Assembly: GCA_031265535.1 (NCBI GenBank)
Contig: JAISCO010000248.1
Location: 1-8,276 of the forward strand
Source: Spirochaetaceae bacterium
GTDB lineage: Bacteria > Spirochaetota > Spirochaetia > Treponematales > Breznakiellaceae
Reading direction: 5' to 3'
Length of the DNA: 8,276 nt
Below are positions 6,034 to 8,276 of the stretch, piece by piece (the stretch's first letter is position 1; each line of letters starts with the position of its first letter). The translations under genes were made by a program, and so were the position numbers. The notes under the pieces are model-generated. The model did not search any database, was not told the origin of the DNA, and saw only the letters and a list, made by a program, of their open reading frames with translations.

Positions 6034-6056
6034 TTCAACTAATACTTCAACTAATA
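6033..6056. repeat. 12-bp tandem direct repeat
   Basis: CTTCAACTAATA occurs twice in a row, starting on the last base of the preceding palindrome. Probably slippage. Confidence 0.6.
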
Positions 6057-6087
6057 ATCGGAATAATTCGTGTTCATTCGCAGACCC

Positions 6088-6116
6088 CTGATATTCCGTC
6101 GAACTCACGCTAAAAT
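6088..6116 (+). promoter_or_regulatory. Promoter of the pseudouridine synthase gene, leaderless arrangement
   Basis: CTGATA (6088-6093), a 17-bp spacer and TAAAAT (6111-6116), with 6 bases then GTGATGAAC at 6123. The predicted start site falls on the GTG immediately before the ATG, leaving no room for a ribosome-binding site, and none is visible. Confidence 0.6.
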
Positions 6117-6125
6117 AAAATCGTG

Positions 6126-7100
6126 ATGAACATTGTACGCTTAAAAGCCGGCTCTAACGATGACGGGCGGCGGATAGACAGGATTTTACGGCGGGCCTGC
6201 GCTGAACTGCCGGTTTCCGCCATTCACAGGCTGCTGCGAAAAGGACGGGTATTGCTTGACGGTAAGCGCGCTGAGCGGGGAAGCCGGGTAAGCAATGGGC
6301 AGTTTATCGAGATATTGGGGGCGGATATTCAGGAAGCTGTAGGCCGCGCGGATCACGCGCTACAACCGGAAACGCCCGGCGTTTCCGGCAAAAGTAAAAT
6401 TGTCGTGCTGTATGAAGGCGGCGGGATACTCGCGGTTAGTAAAGCTGCCGGTATGCGTACTCAGGAAGAACTTAGCGCCATTGTGCGCGAATATTTACAC
6501 GGCAAGACAGAGCCTTCATTGTCATTTACGCCGGGGCCGCTTCACCGCTTGGACAGGTGGGCAAGCGGCGTCATTGTTTTTGGAAGCTCGCTCGCGGGCG
6601 CTCAGCGTTTCAGCGCCCTGATGCAAAGCTCGTTACTGCAAAAAACATATATCGCGCTGCTTGAAGGCAGTTTGCAAAATGAGCAAATTTGGCGGGACAA
6701 TCTTTGCTACTCCAATGCGGCGCGAAAAACGCGGCTTGCCGGGCAAGATTCGGCGGAGTATAAAACTGAAGACGCAAAAGCCAAATATGCCGAGACACAC
6801 GTCGTTCCGCTGGAACTTTGCGGCGCTTTTACCCTTGCTAAAATCGAAATTAAGACGGGAAGAACCCACCAGATACGGGCGCAGGCCGCCGCTCACGGGT
6901 TTCCGCTCTACGGAGACCGCAAGTATGGAGGTAAAAACCGCCCGCCCTTCTTTTTACATGCCTTTCGCCTTGTTTTTCCCAACGACAGCCACTTTCCTCT
7001 TTCAATTTCCGCTCCCTTTCCACCGGCTTTTGCTAAAAAACTTTCTGAACTGGGTTTTCATGCGCATAATTTACAGGGCTCGGAGCTATGTCAGCTTTAG
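6126..7100 (+). CDS. RluA/RluC-family rRNA pseudouridine synthase
   Basis: A 324-aa enzyme that isomerises uridine to pseudouridine in RNA, probably 23S rRNA as for RluC or RluD (which one cannot be told from sequence alone). An N-terminal S4 RNA-binding domain (about 1-65; IHRLLRKGRVLLDGKR) is followed by the catalytic domain. Its signature HRLDRWASG (140-148) holds the nucleophile Asp143. The usual Thr at position 146 (HRLDxxTSG) is Ala, and Trp145 precedes it. The substrate-binding motif KTGRTHQIR (243-251) and LYGDRKYGG (261-269) are intact. Start chosen at ATG 6126. GTG at 6123 is equally possible and coincides with the predicted transcription start. The 3' end overlaps the convergent SDR-like gene by 15 bp. 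Length and domain order are normal for the family, so it is probably active. Confidence 0.93.
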   Translation: MNIVRLKAGSNDDGRRIDRILRRACAELPVSAIHRLLRKGRVLLDGKRAERGSRVSNGQFIEILGADIQEAVGRADHALQPETPGVSGKSKIVVLYEGGGILAVSKAAGMRTQEELSAIVREYLHGKTEPSLSFTPGPLHRLDRWASGVIVFGSSLAGAQRFSALMQSSLLQKTYIALLEGSLQNEQIWRDNLCYSNAARKTRLAGQDSAEYKTEDAKAKYAETHVVPLELCGAFTLAKIEIKTGRTHQIRAQAAAHGFPLYGDRKYGGKNRPPFFLHAFRLVFPNDSHFPLSISAPFPPAFAKKLSELGFHAHNLQGSELCQL

Positions 7101-7730
7101 GCTATGCTTCAGTTTTGTAAATTTAAACCATCTGCCGCCGTCCAGTTTTTTATTTTCGGATAGAGTTTTGAGGATATAAGCGGCGAATTCATTCATCGGG
7201 GGAGGGATTTTTTCTTCGCACACAAAAGCCGCCGCTCGAAAGTATTCGGTGTTCAAATTTGTCAGCAGATTGCCGGCAAAACTCTTAAAGGCGCTGAAAA
7301 CAGGTCCGGCCAAAAGGCTTGAGGACGGTTCTTCCAAAAGCACTAAGGCAAGTGTACCGCTCTGCGCCGCGCGAAAATGGCGTATAAGCTCACGCGCCAG
7401 AAACATATATGATTTAATATGATTGTTCACGATAAAATCAATTCCAACGGGAGAAAAATCGGCGGCATCCGCGTTATCGGGCGCGGCGCATACTATGATC
7501 CCGCCTGTTAACACACCGATTCTGTTCCCCGCCGCCAAAACAAGGCTTCGAGCGGAGATAGGACTGCCCGGGTTCCAGTCCAGCAGTTCCAATCCGTCCG
7601 CAAGGCGCTGGGCCCCGTTCTGACTTGGAATAAGAGAAAGCGCCGTTTTAGCGCCTCGTTTTACAGCTTGGCCCGCAAGAGCGGAAACCAGTTCCCTCCC
7701 CGCACCGGCAATCAGCAGAGCGTCATTCAC
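7086..7730 (-). CDS. Degenerate short-chain dehydrogenase/reductase-like protein
   Basis: A 214-aa Rossmann-fold protein resembling short-chain dehydrogenases (SDR). The first strand LLIAGAGRELVSALA (5-19) aligns with TGxxxGxG, but the second and third glycines are replaced by Glu13 and Val15. The NNAG region reads VCAAP (80-84). The helix IVNNHIKSYMFLARELIRHF (100-119) fits the SDR core. The active-site YxxxK aligns with F145-SAF-K149, so the catalytic Tyr is Phe while the Lys is kept. SDRs are usually about 250 aa. It is likely non-catalytic, perhaps structural or regulatory, and the substrate is unknown. Start: GTG at 7728-7730, placed exactly 6 bases after a TATACT -10. GTG at 7733 is an alternative. 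A longer ATG start at 7883 would translate low-complexity spacer and is rejected. Confidence 0.7.
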   Translation of the reverse strand: MNDALLIAGAGRELVSALAGQAVKRGAKTALSLIPSQNGAQRLADGLELLDWNPGSPISARSLVLAAGNRIGVLTGGIIVCAAPDNADAADFSPVGIDFIVNNHIKSYMFLARELIRHFRAAQSGTLALVLLEEPSSSLLAGPVFSAFKSFAGNLLTNLNTEYFRAAAFVCEEKIPPPMNEFAAYILKTLSENKKLDGGRWFKFTKLKHSLKLT

Positions 7731-7736
7731 CACTAT

Positions 7737-7742
7737 AGTATA
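7737..7742 (-). promoter_or_regulatory. -10 box of the SDR-like gene
   Basis: TATACT on the minus strand, followed by 6 bases and then GTGAATGAC, so the transcript would start on the GTG codon. No acceptable -35 is visible in the pyrimidine-rich upstream sequence, so this is weaker than the other promoters. Confidence 0.4.
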
Positions 7743-7749
7743 ACGACTT

Positions 7750-7856
7750 ATCGGAGGAAGAAGGAAGAGGTAACAGTGGAAAAAGGAAGAGGTAAAAAGG
7801 AAGAGGGGGGAATCAAATAAAAAGTAAGAAGGAAGAAGTAAAAGGTAAGGGGGCGG
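7750..7856. repeat. Purine-rich simple sequence with GGAAGAGG units
   Basis: About 107 bases almost free of pyrimidines on the plus strand. GGAAGAGG recurs at 7763-7770, 7785-7792 and 7799-7806, the last two 14 bases apart as AAAAAGGAAGAGGT units. The many GGTAA and GGAAG words suggest growth by slippage. It forms the 5' flank of the SDR-like gene and produces a spurious hydrophobic N-terminal extension in its frame. Confidence 0.6.
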
Positions 7857-7874
7857 TTGGGCAGTGAAATGAGC

Positions 7875-7891
7875 AATTAACAATTAGCAAT
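7875..7891 (-). repeat. Inverted copy of the 5159-5175 repeat
   Basis: AATTAACAATTAGCAAT on the plus strand is the reverse complement of the 5159-5175 sequence with one mismatch. The two inverted copies bracket the LRR-pseudouridine synthase-SDR segment. Confidence 0.5.
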
Positions 7892-8006
7892 TAAGAAGGC
7901 GGCTTACGAGCAGGCTGTCGCGAAGCGGCGGAGTGAGGTAAGAGGGAAGGTTACTTTTTATTTGTATTACTTTTTCCCTTTTACTTTTTACTTGAAAATG
8001 GACGCC
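7892..8006. other. Gene-free spacer with pyrimidine-rich run
   Basis: No gene. The stretch contains a GC-rich part (7898-7935) and a TTTTTAC/CTTTT-rich run (about 7943-7994) with TTACTTTTTA occurring twice. It resembles the pyrimidine runs at 5045-5217. I see no clear terminator hairpin for the Rpn gene. Confidence 0.4.
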
Positions 8007-8276
8007 CTACAGTTTAGCTATTTCATCGTAAGAAAGGCCGGTAGCGCGGGTTATTTGTTCTATGGCAATACCTAAGGATTTTAAGTTTCTGGCAACTTCA
8101 AGAGTTCTATTCTGCTCACCCTGTTGCCACGCATACGCTATGCGGCTCTGGGTGTCTAACTCGTACTTGTATTCGCTCATTAGCCGCGCACGCTCAACAT
8201 CATCCCGGCTTATCGTCATCAATACTTCGCTCGCCATCTCTATGCCCTCCTCAAACTCTATTATTTCGTTTATCGT
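8007..8276 (-). CDS. Rpn-family PD-(D/E)XK nuclease/transposase protein, C-terminal part
   Basis: This is the last 89 codons of a gene running off the right edge. The frame is open upstream of the Met at 8237 (TINEIIEFEEGIE precedes it), so that ATG is internal. The tail has features I associate with Treponema Rpn proteins (recombination-promoting nuclease / putative transposase): MASEVLMTISRDDVERARLMSEYKYELD, then a short linker (AWQQGEQNRTLEVAR), and a small helix-turn-helix-like end, LGIAIEQITRATGLSYDEIAKL. The nuclease domain is outside the window. Many relatives carry a long EGREEGR-type repeat between the two parts. Here the linker is only about 10 residues. Rpn proteins are DNA nucleases proposed to stimulate RecA-independent recombination. 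Confidence 0.8.
   Translation of the reverse strand, partial: TINEIIEFEEGIEMASEVLMTISRDDVERARLMSEYKYELDTQSRIAYAWQQGEQNRTLEVARNLKSLGIAIEQITRATGLSYDEIAKL

Noticed and set aside
6661..7179. Plus-strand 172-codon frame within the pseudouridine synthase gene
   Set aside because: It is a shifted frame over conserved catalytic codons and continues across the convergent gene without any family resemblance.
7731..7883. N-terminal extension of the SDR-like ORF to an ATG at 7883, looking like a hydrophobic signal peptide
   Set aside because: It is the translation of the purine-rich simple sequence (Leu/Phe/Pro/Ser only) and starts inside a spacer repeat. The Rossmann strand begins right after the GTG codons at 7733/7730, which have a -10 box in front.
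1..8276. CRISPR array, tRNA, rRNA or complete insertion sequence
   Set aside because: No regularly spaced repeats, cloverleaf-like segments, rRNA words or intact transposase frame are visible. The only mobile-element-related gene is the partial Rpn protein.

Overview
The window looks like a chromosomal segment of a spirochaete, most likely a Treponema of the gut type. The pointers are a FliG-like motor protein directly upstream of DNA polymerase I, a BspA-type leucine-rich-repeat protein with the usual C-terminal GTY...W tail, and the C-terminus of an Rpn/PD-(D/E)XK 'recombination-promoting nuclease/transposase' protein of a type I associate with Treponema. This assignment comes from family recognition by eye. 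No ribosomal RNA or tRNA gene is visible.

Layout. At the left edge (1-257) there is no gene I can name. On the minus strand lies a toxin-antitoxin pair: an intact 87-aa putative antitoxin (418-681) overlapping a PIN toxin gene (258-434) that has lost its C-terminal half. A perfect 16-bp inverted repeat sits just upstream of the antitoxin. A two-gene minus-strand operon follows, read from right to left: a fliG paralogue (3695-4888) and, 5 bases later, polA (867-3689), ending near a GC-rich hairpin at 757-788. A gene-free stretch of about 350 bases (4889-5244) separates this operon from plus-strand genes. These are a 25-residue leader ORF (5245-5322), a secreted or anchored LRR protein (5324-5923), a repeat-bearing spacer, and an RluA/RluC-type pseudouridine synthase (6126-7100). 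Its 3' end overlaps by 15 bp the convergent minus-strand gene of a degenerate short-chain-dehydrogenase-like protein (7086-7730). The right end holds purine- and pyrimidine-rich simple sequence, then the minus-strand C-terminus of an Rpn-family protein (8007-8276, cut by the window edge).

Working together. fliG and polA look co-transcribed and translationally coupled although their functions are unrelated. The most striking common theme is the promoters. Several genes have a TAAAAT (or TATACT) -10 box so close to the start codon that the mRNA would begin at or within a few bases of it (fliG, leader ORF, pseudouridine synthase, SDR-like gene). This points to leaderless or near-leaderless transcripts. 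Several proteins carry substitutions at family-defining sites: Pol I proofreading residues, the FliG EHPQ motif, the SDR glycine motif and Tyr, and the missing half of the PIN toxin. No clearly new multi-gene system is visible. The window is mostly housekeeping genes separated by repeat-rich spacers.
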